From NCBI GenBank assembly GCA_005792355.1, contig SXSC01000341.1:1-34481 (forward strand): DNA of 34,481 bases, written 5' to 3'. This DNA is from Opitutaceae bacterium (GTDB lineage Bacteria > Verrucomicrobiota > Verrucomicrobiia > Opitutales > Opitutaceae). Below the pieces are notes generated by a model, which was not told the DNA's origin, did not search any database, and worked only from the letters and a program-made list of their open reading frames with translations. Position 1 is the stretch's first letter. Each line of letters starts with the position of its first letter. The position numbers and the translations under genes were made by a program. Positions 25,812 to 34,366 of this stretch are shown here, piece after piece.

Positions 25812-27176
25812 ATGCACCCTTCCTCCGTCCGAAACTCCCGCGCGCTTCTGCTGCTCGTGTTCGCCTTCGCCTCCGGCCCGGCCGCGCGCGCCCAGGAAAT
25901 CTCCGTGCCGCTCAAGCTCGACCCCACCATCCTCACCAGTGACGGCTCGCTCTGGGGCCAGCTCATCTTTTTCAATGACGACATCCCCATGACCGGGGTC
26001 CGCCCCGCCGCCGTGAAAAAGGAGCCCGCCTACAACGGCACGCCCGAATACGGCCAGATCAAGCTCGGCAACGGCCCGCAGAGCGTGACCCTCGTCGTGT
26101 TCGATCGGCCCAATCCCCCCATCGATTGGAATCTCAGCCGGATTTACGTCGACGTGAACCAGAACGGCGATCTCACCGACGACGGCGACGGCAAGTGGCC
26201 GAGCGTCCAGGCCCGCGGCGACGCCGCCCGCCTCGGCACGCTCTTCCCGCTGCTCCACGCCTCGTGGGGCACGCCGGAAAAGGAAACGGCGTCCGCCGAT
26301 TACTCCGTCATGCTGGTTTCCACCAGTCTGCCCAACCGGGGCCAGTTTGTCAGCTACCGCCGGGGCTCCGGCCGCACCGGCACGCTGCCGGTCGCCGGCC
26401 GCGACGTGCGCGTCGTGCTGATCGAGAACGACAACGACGCCCTCTTCAACAAGACGCTCGACGACGACCACCGCCTCACCGGCCCCGGCAAGGTCGAACG
26501 CCCGATGTGGCTGCTCGCCGACCTCGATGGCGACGGCCTGTTCAGCAAGACGGAAACCCTCGATGCGCGCCGGCCGTTCGCGCTCGGCGGCCGGACTTAC
26601 GAGGCGCGCGCCGCGATCGATGGCTCGCGGCTGACGCTCGTGCCGACCACACGCGCCGCGCAGAAGGCTGGCGTGCCCGTGCCGCGTCCATTTGTCGGCC
26701 TCGCGCCGGGCACGGTGGCGCCCGACTTCACCGCCCTCCTCCCCGACGGCACCGGGATGAAACTCTCCGATCTGCGCGGCCAGATTGTCGTCCTCGACTT
26801 CTGGGCCACGTGGTGCGGGCCGTGCGTCCGCTCGATGCCCACGCTCGAGAAACTCTCCACGCAGCTGAAGGACCAGGGCCTGGTCGTGCTCGGTCTGTGT
26901 GTGTCCGATGACCGCGCGGCCTTCGATCAGTGGATGCTCACGCCCAAGGTGAAGACCAGCTATCCGAAGGTCTTTGATCCCAATGGCGTGAAGGCGACGC
27001 GCGACAACGCCGGGCAGCGCGCCAAAGGACTGGGTGTGCCCTACAAGGTCAACGGCATCCCCACGATGTATGTCCTCGATCGCGCCGGCAAAATCGTCGA
27101 TGGCATCGTGGGTTTCGGTGGCGAGGAAGATGATCGCCTCGCCAAGCTCCTCACCAAGGCCGGACTGAAACTTTGA
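25812..27176 (+). CDS. Exported thioredoxin-fold protein X5 with calcium-loop-like repeats
   Basis: This 454-residue paralogue of X4 has a signal peptide (about 1-28, ending AARA). The N-terminal domain shares LWGQL, EPAYNGTPEYGQIKLGNGP and three acidic loops: DVNQNGDLTDDGDG (about 114), ENDNDALFNKTLDD (about 204) and DLDGDGLFSKTE (about 237). The thioredoxin domain has the standard WATWCGPC (Cys335, Cys338) and NGIPTMYVLD. It therefore keeps the normal active site that X4 has altered. It starts 14 bases after the X4 stop and ends 57 bases before T5. X4 and X5 look like a tandem duplication in which one copy has drifted at the active site. Confidence 0.85.
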   Translation: MHPSSVRNSRALLLLVFAFASGPAARAQEISVPLKLDPTILTSDGSLWGQLIFFNDDIPMTGVRPAAVKKEPAYNGTPEYGQIKLGNGPQSVTLVVFDRPNPPIDWNLSRIYVDVNQNGDLTDDGDGKWPSVQARGDAARLGTLFPLLHASWGTPEKETASADYSVMLVSTSLPNRGQFVSYRRGSGRTGTLPVAGRDVRVVLIENDNDALFNKTLDDDHRLTGPGKVERPMWLLADLDGDGLFSKTETLDARRPFALGGRTYEARAAIDGSRLTLVPTTRAAQKAGVPVPRPFVGLAPGTVAPDFTALLPDGTGMKLSDLRGQIVVLDFWATWCGPCVRSMPTLEKLSTQLKDQGLVVLGLCVSDDRAAFDQWMLTPKVKTSYPKVFDPNGVKATRDNAGQRAKGLGVPYKVNGIPTMYVLDRAGKIVDGIVGFGGEEDDRLAKLLTKAGLKL

Positions 27177-27233
27177 GCCGCACGAATACCCGATTCCCCT
27201 TCCACCCGTCTAACGCAAAGCCGCATTCCCCTC

Positions 27234-29968
27234 ATGCCAATCCAGCGCACCAACCTCACCGGCGCCGCCCTCGGCGTCTTGTTTGTCGCCCTCGCCGGCG
27301 CGCAGTCCACGGCTGTCTCCACCGCCACTTCATCCGGCAGCGCCACCGTTCAACTCGAACCCGTCGAGGTCACCGGCTCGCGCATCCGCAGCGTGCTCGG
27401 CGAGGCCACGGTGCAACCGGTCTTCACCTACACCCGCGAGGAACTCGACATCCTCGGCGTGCAGCAAATGACCGATCTCAATAATTACATCCCCCAACTC
27501 CCCACCGTCGCGTGGGAGAGCACGCCCGAGACCGGCTACGTCAACCTCGCCAACAACGGCGGCCGCACCAACTTCAACGGCGGCCTCCGCAATCTCGGCA
27601 ACACCGCCACGCTGATGCTCATCAACGGCCGCCGCGCGCCGAAACTCGGCACCGCCACCGGCTCCGATTCCTACGATCTCAGCGGCATCCCGATGTCGGC
27701 CATCGAGCGCATCGACGTTCTGACCGACGGCGCCTCCGCCATCTACGGTGCCGACGCCGCGGCCGGCGTCATCAACGTCATCCTCAAAAAAACTACCGCG
27801 GCTCGCAGTTGAACGTCACCTATGGCAACACCTTCGACTCCGACACGGGCTCGACTGCCGTGCAGTTTTCGTCCGCCTATCGCACGGGCCCACTCGCGCT
27901 CGACTTGTCGGCCAGCTGGTCGAAGACCAACGCGTTTTCCCCGCGCGACCGCGCCTTCAGCGCCTCCAACGACCGCCGGCCCTACGGCGGCGGCGACGGC
28001 CGCGGCACCGTGCCTGACGGCCGCGGTGTCATCCGCAACCAGGTCACCACGCAAAATCTCCCCGGGCTCAACTCCCCGCAAGCCACCATCCCGGCGGGCT
28101 CGAACGGCGTGAATGTCACCGTCGCCGACTACGCCAACTCGGGCCCCATCCCCGACCTCTTCGACGGGCCGCAATACCAAGTTTACGGCGACCGCGGCCT
28201 GAAGAGCCTCCGGCTCGGCGCCGAATACGAGTATCGGCCGTGGCTCACGCCGTTCTTTGAGGCCAACCGCAGCGAGCAGACCTCCTTCCGCCCCGGCCTG
28301 CCCCGCACCATCGCCGTGAATCTTCCCGCCGGTTATCCGGGCAATCCGTTCGGCGTTCCCGTCTCGGTGCGCCGCGTTTACTGGGAGATGACGCCCTACG
28401 AGAACACCAATCTTTCGACCATCACCAACACCTGGCAAATCGGCGCGCGCGGCCGGCTGCCGAAAGACTGGCGCTACGAACTGGGCATCCAGCAGCAGAA
28501 GTCGACCTACAGCGTGACCGGGGCGGGCTCGGGTGGAGTGTTCCAAGGCACGACGCCGCTGAATGCCGCGGTCGTCGCCGGCCGACAGCCCATTCTGCTC
28601 AACGACGGCCTGTCCAACTCGCCCAACTCGCCGGAGATGATGCGCTCGTTCCTCATCGACGGAAACTACTCCGAGCGGCCCACGCTCTGGACTTACGATT
28701 TCAAGGCCGACGGCGCGATTTGGAAACTCCCCGCCGGCGAGGCGAAGGCCGCCGTCGGCCTCGAGGAACAGGAGGAATACGCGAAGTTCAGCGTGGTGGC
28801 CAACGACATCTTTGGCCGCCTCAAGTCGGCCGCCGGCCGCAAGTCGCTCGGCATGTTCGCCGAGGTGCAGGTGCCGCTCGCGTCGGAAAAGAAGAACTTC
28901 CCGCTCGTCAACAAACTCAGCCTGAACCTCTCCGCGCGCCGCGACGATTACAACGATTTCGGCGCCAAGACCGCGCCGCGTTACGGCGTGCTCTGGCATC
29001 CGTTCAAGGCGCTCGCGCTGCGCTGGAGTTATGGCGAGGGCTACAAGGTCCCGAACCTCTCCTCCATCTACGCGCCGCGCAACGTCGGCAACGTCGGCAT
29101 CGGTTCCGGGGCCAACGTCTTCGATCCGAGGCGCGGCGGCGAAAACGTGTTCGTCAACGTCACCCCCGGCGGCACGAGCTACACCGTCAGCCAGATCGCC
29201 GGCGGCAATCGCGACCTGCGCCCCGAATCGTCCGTCACCAAGAACCTGGGCGCCCTGCTCGAGGTGCCCTTCATCAAGGGCCTGTCGATCGGCGCCGACT
29301 ATTACGACATCCGCCAGACCGACCGCATTGGCGGCGGCCTGGTGATCATCGTGGCGAATTTCGAGGAACGCATCACGCGCGCGCCCGCCACCGCGGCCGA
29401 CATCGCCAAGGGCTGGCCCGGCATCATCACCGCCGTCGACGTGCGCTCCATCAATCTTGCGAGCTACCGCGCCACGGGCTTCGACTACCAGCTCCGCTAT
29501 TTCCGGAAGTTTGATCGCGTGGGCGCGTTCAACTTGCGGTTCATCGCCAGCAAGCCGAAGATCGGCGAGCAGCGCGGCGCCCCCAATGCCCCAATCGCGA
29601 CCAACATCCCCGGCACCTACTGGCGCGGCACCGGCACGCTCGTCTGGTCCAAGGGCCCGGTTTCGCTCGGCACCACCGTCAACCACACCTCGGCCTACCT
29701 CGGCCGGTATTTCCCGGGCGGCTCTTATTTTAACAACCGGGTCATGAACGACACCCTTGCGATCTGGGATGCCAACGCCTCTTACGATTTTAGCCGCGCC
29801 AAGTGGAATCCCGCCGGCAAGTGGCGCTTTCTCTGCCACGACCTCAGGCTCGGCGCCAACGTCTATAACGTCAAGAACCGGGAGCCGCAGATGGTTTCCG
29901 GCTCACCCACCGGCACCGTCGACCCCCGCGGCCGCCGCTACCAGGTGTCACTTGCGAAGAAATTCTGA
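27234..29968 (+). pseudogene. TonB-dependent receptor T5, interrupted by a frameshift
   Basis: The gene encodes a receptor in two frames. The first part (27234-27812) covers the signal peptide (ends AGA), box VEVTGSRIRSVL (45-56) and most of the plug (LMLINGRRAPKLG, LTDGASAIYGADAAAGVINV), and then hits a TGA soon after ILKK. The second frame, open from the A-run to 29968, supplies YRGSQLNVTYGN and the full barrel, ending in YQVSLAKKF. Re-reading one base at 27791 gives about 911 residues, like its paralogue T6 (905), which reads ILKKDYRGSQL at this point. The change is equivalent to loss of one G within AAAAAAGAC. Outside this point the gene is intact, so it is either a very recent mutation, a sequencing error, or a slippage-decoded gene. 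Confidence 0.85.
27786..27792 (+). other. Seven-A run at the T5 frameshift (possible slippage site)
   Basis: In the zero frame this is AAA AAA ACT. A one-base backward slip of tRNA-Lys on A27788-27790, or one extra A added by RNA polymerase, would give AAA AAA AAC TAC and restore the receptor frame as KKNYRGSQ. T6 has six A followed by GAC here. Runs of this length are known sites of both polymerase slippage and indel mutation. Confidence 0.45.
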
Positions 29969-29970
29969 CC

Positions 29971-30009
29971 GTCGGCATTCGTGCTCGCGAGCGGGCGCGA
30001 GCGGCCGAC
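29971..30009. repeat. Stem-loop between T5 and X6
   Basis: GCTCGCG (29983-29989) pairs perfectly with CGCGAGC (29996-30002) over a 6-base loop, and an outer GTCGGC (29971-29976) pairs with GCCGAC (30004-30009). It starts 2 bases after the T5 stop. There is no T-tract directly after it, so it is more likely an mRNA 3'-end stabiliser or processing site than an intrinsic terminator. Confidence 0.45.
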
Positions 30010-30057
30010 CAAACACTCGCTCACGCCCGCGGCTGCCCACTCTCCAATTTTTTCATC

Positions 30058-31161
30058 ATGACCAAATCCTCCTCGCTCGCCCTCTTGATTTTGACGACCG
30101 GTTTGCTCCACGCGCAAACCGGCTACCTCGTCACCGGCACGATCAGCGGCCTGCCGGACGGCCCGATCAAGCTGCACGCGGTTTTCGACGGCGCCGTGCT
30201 GGATGAAACCACCGCCAGGGATGGCCGCTTCACCTTCCGCCAGGCCGGTGACTTCGTCGGCAACAAGGTCTTCCTCTCCGGAGCCGGGCTCGCGCGCCCC
30301 AACTTCTACCTCGAGCCGGGCACCATCACCGTCACGAAAAACTCCGCCGGGGCCATCGTCGCCGCGGGCACGATCTCGAACGATGCGCACAATCTCTACC
30401 TCGCGGAGGTGGCCGCCACCGAGCAGCGGATCGCTGAATTAAGGCAGCGGCAAAAAACGGTGACGGAGCCGGCGGCGAAGGCCGCGTTGGCCAAGGAGCT
30501 CGACCACCAGTACAGCGGGGTCTTTTACCCGTTGCGGCGGGCGTTCGCCTACCAACACAACCGCACCATCCTCGCCGCCGAGTTCCTCTCCGCGGGCACC
30601 GGCCAGCTCACCTACGCCGATTTCCGCGAACTCCTCTCGAAGCTGGATCCGGCCACCGCGACCAACTGGTACACCAACCGGCTGCAGGAGCGCTGCGAGA
30701 TTCTGCGCCAGACGGATTTCGGCGTGGTGGCGCCCGATTTCACCCTGCCGGATCCGTCCGGCAAGCCGATCTCGCTGTCGTCCTTGAAAGGCAAATACGT
30801 GCTGGTCGATTTCTGGGCCTCCTGGTGCGCGCCCTGCCGGGCGGAAAACAAGCACGTCGCCAAACTCTACGCGCAGTACCACGCGGCCGGCTTCGACGTC
30901 ATCAGCGTTTCGATCGACGACCACCGCGAGAAATGGGAAAAGGCGATCCGCGAGGACCAACTCCCCTGGCACCAGGTCTCGAGCCTGACCGGCTGGAAAT
31001 GCCCCGTCGCCCACCGCCTGGGCGTGGCCTACGGCATGTCGGGCATCCCTTACACCCTGCTGCTCGATCGCGAGGGCCGGGTCGTCGGCCACAACGTCAG
31101 GGGCGAGCACCTCGCGGCCAAACTCAAGGAACTCCTCGGCGCCGCCGCCCCGCGCTCTTAA
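30058..31161 (+). CDS. Exported TlpA-like protein X6 with DUF4369-type N-terminal domain
   Basis: This 367-residue protein has a signal peptide (1-18, ending LLHA), a small N-terminal beta domain (about 20-105; YLVTGTISGLPDGPIKLHAV, ATARDGRFTFRQAG, YLEPGTITVT) matching the DUF4369 domain that precedes thioredoxin domains in Bacteroidota-type TlpA proteins. A helical linker (about 115-215) and a C-terminal thioredoxin domain follow, with WASWCAPC (Cys257, Cys260) and SGIPYTLLLD. The layout is unlike X1-X5, suggesting separate recruitment or exchange into the array. It lies between the paralogous receptors T5 and T6. The expected role is periplasmic thiol-disulfide reduction, with an unknown partner. 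Confidence 0.87.
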   Translation: MTKSSSLALLILTTGLLHAQTGYLVTGTISGLPDGPIKLHAVFDGAVLDETTARDGRFTFRQAGDFVGNKVFLSGAGLARPNFYLEPGTITVTKNSAGAIVAAGTISNDAHNLYLAEVAATEQRIAELRQRQKTVTEPAAKAALAKELDHQYSGVFYPLRRAFAYQHNRTILAAEFLSAGTGQLTYADFRELLSKLDPATATNWYTNRLQERCEILRQTDFGVVAPDFTLPDPSGKPISLSSLKGKYVLVDFWASWCAPCRAENKHVAKLYAQYHAAGFDVISVSIDDHREKWEKAIREDQLPWHQVSSLTGWKCPVAHRLGVAYGMSGIPYTLLLDREGRVVGHNVRGEHLAAKLKELLGAAAPRS

Positions 31162-31291
31162 CCCGGGCGCAGGAGTCCACCCGCAATTTCAACCCTCAGT
31201 CGTTCGCTTTCCTCTTTCGCGAGCCCGCGGGAGAACGAGGAACGATGCCAGCCAGCCGGTTTCCGCCCCGTTTCTCCGCCGTCTTACCACC

Positions 31292-34009
31292 ATGCACCAC
31301 CGCACCGCCCTCGCCGCCGCCACGCTCGGCGCGCTCCTGTTCGCTCCGGCCACCGCCCAGACCACGGCCGTTCCTCCCGCCTCCGCCGGCGGCGCGACGA
31401 TCCAGCTCGATCCCGTCGAGGTCACCGGCTCCCGCATCCGCAGCGTGCTCGGCGAGGCGACCGCGCAGCCGCTCACCGTCTACACCCGGGCCGAAATTGA
31501 CGCGCTCGGCATCACCACGATGACGGATCTCAACAACTACATCCCCCAGCTCCCCACCATCGCGTGGGAGAGCACCCCCGAGACGGGCTTCGTCAACCTC
31601 GCCAACGACGGCGGCCGCTCCAACTTCAACGGCGGCCTCCGCGGTCTCGGCAACACCGCGACCCTGCTGCTGATCAACGGCCGGCGCGTGCCCAAACTCG
31701 GGCAGGCGATGGGCCTCGACTCCTACGATTTCGGCGGCGTGCCGATGTCGGCCATCGATCGCATCGAGGTGCTGAGTGACGGCGCCAGCGCGATCTACGG
31801 GGCCGATGCGATGGCGGGCGTGATCAACATCATCCTGAAAAAAGACTACCGCGGCTCGCAGTTGAAAATCGCCTGCGCCAACACTTTTGACAGCGACACC
31901 GCCAATCGCGAGGTGCAGCTCGCGAGTGGCTTCCGCGTCGGCCGCCTCACCCTCAACAGCAGCGTCGGCTGGTCCCGGACCGGCGCGCTCTCCCCGCAGG
32001 ATCGCTGGTACATGTCGACCAACGACCGGCGCTGGCTCGGCGGCACCGACGGCCGCGCGAATATTCCGTCGGGCACCGGCCTCATCCGCACCTCCACCGG
32101 CCAGCCGTTTCCCGGCACCACCTCCAACAACTTCGTCATCCCCGCGAACTCCGACGGGCGCACCGTCACCGCCGCCGACTACGTCGCCGCCGGGCCGTGG
32201 AACGGCACCGACCGTTTCGACCAGCCCAAGTATCAGGTTTATGGTGACCGCCAGTCGCGCAATATGCGCGTGCAGGGCGACTATGAGATCAACCCGAAGC
32301 TCACCCTCTTCGCCGAGGCCTCGTGGAAGCGCGACCAGTCCTTCCGCCCGGGCGACTACCGCACCATCAGCGTGACGAACATCCCGGCCGGCTATCCGGG
32401 CAATCCCTTCGGCGTTTCCCTCACCCTGCAGCGCGTCTTCTGGGAGATGGTGCCGTACCTCCAGACCGAGCTCGAGACCACCACGATGAGCGGTCTCGCC
32501 GGCCTGCGCGGCAAACTGGCCCGCGGCTGGCGCTGGGAGTCCGGCGTGCAGCAGCAGCGCTCCGAGTACCGCGTCACCGGCCTCGGCTCCGGCGGCACGC
32601 TCAACACCACCGCGATCACCCAGGCGGTCAACAACCCGGCCCTCCGCCCGATCCTGCTCAACGACGGCCTGCGCCATTCGCCCAATTCCGCCGCCGTGAT
32701 GCAGACGATGCTGTTCGACGGCAATTACGCCGAGCGCCCGACCAATTGGAATTACGATGCCAAGGCCGACGGCCCCGTCTGGTCGCTGCCGGCCGGCGAC
32801 CTCCAGGCGGCGGTTGGCGTCGAGCGGCGCGAAGAGTACGCCAGCTTCCGGATTTCTCCGACCGACATCTTCGGCCGCCTCGCCTCCGCGGTTGAACGCA
32901 GCTCCAACAGTGTTTTCCTCGAGGTGCAGGTGCCGCTCGCTTCCGAAAAGAAGAACTGGCCGCTCGTGCACAAGGCCAGCGTCAACTTCTCCGCCCGCCG
33001 CGACGACTACTCCGACTTCGGCGCCAGCACGGTGCCGCGCACCGCCGGGATCTGGCATCCGATCAAGTCAGTCGCCCTGCGCGCCAGCGTCGGCCAGGGC
33101 TACAAGGCGCCCAACCTGTCCTCCGTTTATTCACCGGCGCGCGAATCGACCGTGAGCATCGGGGCCATCGCGGGGGTGGTCGATGCCAGGCGCGGGGGCG
33201 AACTCGTCACCGGCCCGGTGCAGCAGATTTCCGGTGGCAACCGCAACCTGAAGCCGGAACGTTCCGACAACCTCAATCTCGGCGTTGTCGTCGAGGTGCC
33301 CTTGATCAAGGGTCTGTCGTTCGGCCTCGACTACTATGAGATCGAACAGACGGATCGCGTCGGCGGTTCCCTCGCGCTCGTCGTGCCCAATTTCCAGGAG
33401 CGGCTCACCCGCGCCGCGCCGTCGCCCGAGGATGTCGCCCGGGGCTGGCCGGGGCTCGTCACCAAGATCGACGTGACGCCGCTCAATCTCGCGGCCATCC
33501 GGACCACCGGGCTCGACTATCAGGCGCGTTATTCGCGCCGCCTCGACGGGCTCGGCGAAATCAATGTGCGCCTCACGGCCAACAAGCCCAAGACCTCGAA
33601 GACCCAAAGCGCGCCGAACCAGGGGATCGTCAACAATCTGCCGGGTGGCTATTGGCGCGGCACCGGCGTGCTGGGCTGGACCAAGGGTCCCTGGGGCGCC
33701 GGCGGCACCGCCACCTACACGTCGCGTTACATCGGCCGTTATTTTCCCGGTGGCACGTATTTCAACAACGGCACGATCAACAAGCCGATCACGCTCTGGG
33801 ACGCGCAGGCGAGTTATGATTTCGGCCGCGCGCGGTGGCAGCCGCGGAGCTGGGCGCGGCACCTGTTCGCCGACCTCCGGCTGAATGTGAATGTTTACAA
33901 CCTCCGGAACAAGGAGCCCGCTCTCGATCCCGTGAGCAAGGCCCCCATTCTCGGGACCGTCGATCCCCGCGGCCGGCGCTTCCAGGCCGCGCTGCAAAAG
34001 AAATTCTGA
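31292..34009 (+). CDS. TonB-dependent receptor T6
   Basis: This 905-residue receptor has a signal peptide (about 1-22, ending ATA), box VEVTGSRIRSVL (43-54), a plug with LLLINGRRVPKLG and LSDGASAIYGADAMAGVIN, and an intact barrel ending FQAALQKKF with the usual terminal Phe. It is the close paralogue of T5: both have NNYIPQLPT, AWESTPETG, FNGGLR and FNNG- or FNNR-type late loops, so a duplication within the array is likely. It reads through the T5 frameshift point as ILKKDYRG. It ends the array; a GC palindrome follows at 34022. Ligand unknown. Confidence 0.93.
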   Translation: MHHRTALAAATLGALLFAPATAQTTAVPPASAGGATIQLDPVEVTGSRIRSVLGEATAQPLTVYTRAEIDALGITTMTDLNNYIPQLPTIAWESTPETGFVNLANDGGRSNFNGGLRGLGNTATLLLINGRRVPKLGQAMGLDSYDFGGVPMSAIDRIEVLSDGASAIYGADAMAGVINIILKKDYRGSQLKIACANTFDSDTANREVQLASGFRVGRLTLNSSVGWSRTGALSPQDRWYMSTNDRRWLGGTDGRANIPSGTGLIRTSTGQPFPGTTSNNFVIPANSDGRTVTAADYVAAGPWNGTDRFDQPKYQVYGDRQSRNMRVQGDYEINPKLTLFAEASWKRDQSFRPGDYRTISVTNIPAGYPGNPFGVSLTLQRVFWEMVPYLQTELETTTMSGLAGLRGKLARGWRWESGVQQQRSEYRVTGLGSGGTLNTTAITQAVNNPALRPILLNDGLRHSPNSAAVMQTMLFDGNYAERPTNWNYDAKADGPVWSLPAGDLQAAVGVERREEYASFRISPTDIFGRLASAVERSSNSVFLEVQVPLASEKKNWPLVHKASVNFSARRDDYSDFGASTVPRTAGIWHPIKSVALRASVGQGYKAPNLSSVYSPARESTVSIGAIAGVVDARRGGELVTGPVQQISGGNRNLKPERSDNLNLGVVVEVPLIKGLSFGLDYYEIEQTDRVGGSLALVVPNFQERLTRAAPSPEDVARGWPGLVTKIDVTPLNLAAIRTTGLDYQARYSRRLDGLGEINVRLTANKPKTSKTQSAPNQGIVNNLPGGYWRGTGVLGWTKGPWGAGGTATYTSRYIGRYFPGGTYFNNGTINKPITLWDAQASYDFGRARWQPRSWARHLFADLRLNVNVYNLRNKEPALDPVSKAPILGTVDPRGRRFQAALQKKF

Positions 34010-34021
34010 TCCGCGCCCCCG

Positions 34022-34035
34022 CCCCGGCGCCGGGG
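34022..34035. terminator. GC palindrome between convergent genes
   Basis: A 14-base perfect palindrome (four C, GGCGCC, four G) lies 12 bases after the T6 stop and 2 bases before the stop of the convergent minus-strand gene. Its position is right for a shared terminator, but there is no T-tract next to it, and perfect palindromes this short arise easily in GC-rich DNA. Confidence 0.25.
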
Positions 34036-34036
34036 G

Positions 34037-34366
34037 TCAGTTTCCCCCCGCCGCCGCCCGGGCCCGCTGAAACTCCGGATGGTCCGGCGGCGGCGTCCGC
34101 AGATAGCGCTCCGTCCATTGTTCAATCACCACCGTCGGCCGTTCCTTTTCCGCCAGGTCCGCCAGCATCTCGTGGTTGGCCAGGTTGGTGGTGGCGTTCC
34201 AATTCCACAGGCTGACGAAGCGCTGGAAATTCAGGAGGAGCGGCGTTTGGGCGTTCACGTCCGCCGCCAACCCACCCACCCGGAAAAACGAGTCGCACAA
34301 CATCACCGCCCGCCCCACGCCGGACGCGCGTTCGAACGCGAAAGGCTCAGACATCCTGACCTGCAC
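34037..34366 (-). CDS. Short fragment resembling the C-terminus of AlgX/AlgJ-type SGNH proteins
   Basis: The minus-strand frame gives 109 residues from GTG 34366, or 105 from ATG 34354. The text RAVMLCDSFFRVGG, then LLNFQRFVSLWNWN, then PTVVIEQWTERYL, matches the end of AlgX/AlgJ and DHHW-type proteins, where a D-S-F motif and a 'P.VVIE.W.ERYL' motif occur late in a protein of about 350-450 residues. The upstream part of such a protein is not visible in any frame through 34481. The fragment may therefore be the remnant of a gene truncated by rearrangement. SGNH proteins of this family acetylate exopolysaccharides. Bases 34367-34481 contain nothing else I can identify. Confidence 0.45.
   Translation of the reverse strand: MQVRMSEPFAFERASGVGRAVMLCDSFFRVGGLAADVNAQTPLLLNFQRFVSLWNWNATTNLANHEMLADLAEKERPTVVIEQWTERYLRTPPPDHPEFQRARAAAGGN

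Noticed and set aside
27812..27850. Reading the two T5 parts as two separate functional genes
   Set aside because: The second part would lack a signal peptide and plug start, and T6 shows the two parts belong to one protein.
27743..29839. 698-codon minus-strand frame opposite T5
   Set aside because: Antisense shadow; the plus strand clearly encodes the receptor barrel.
31196..33058. 620-codon minus-strand frame opposite T6
   Set aside because: Antisense shadow of the intact T6 receptor, low-complexity composition.
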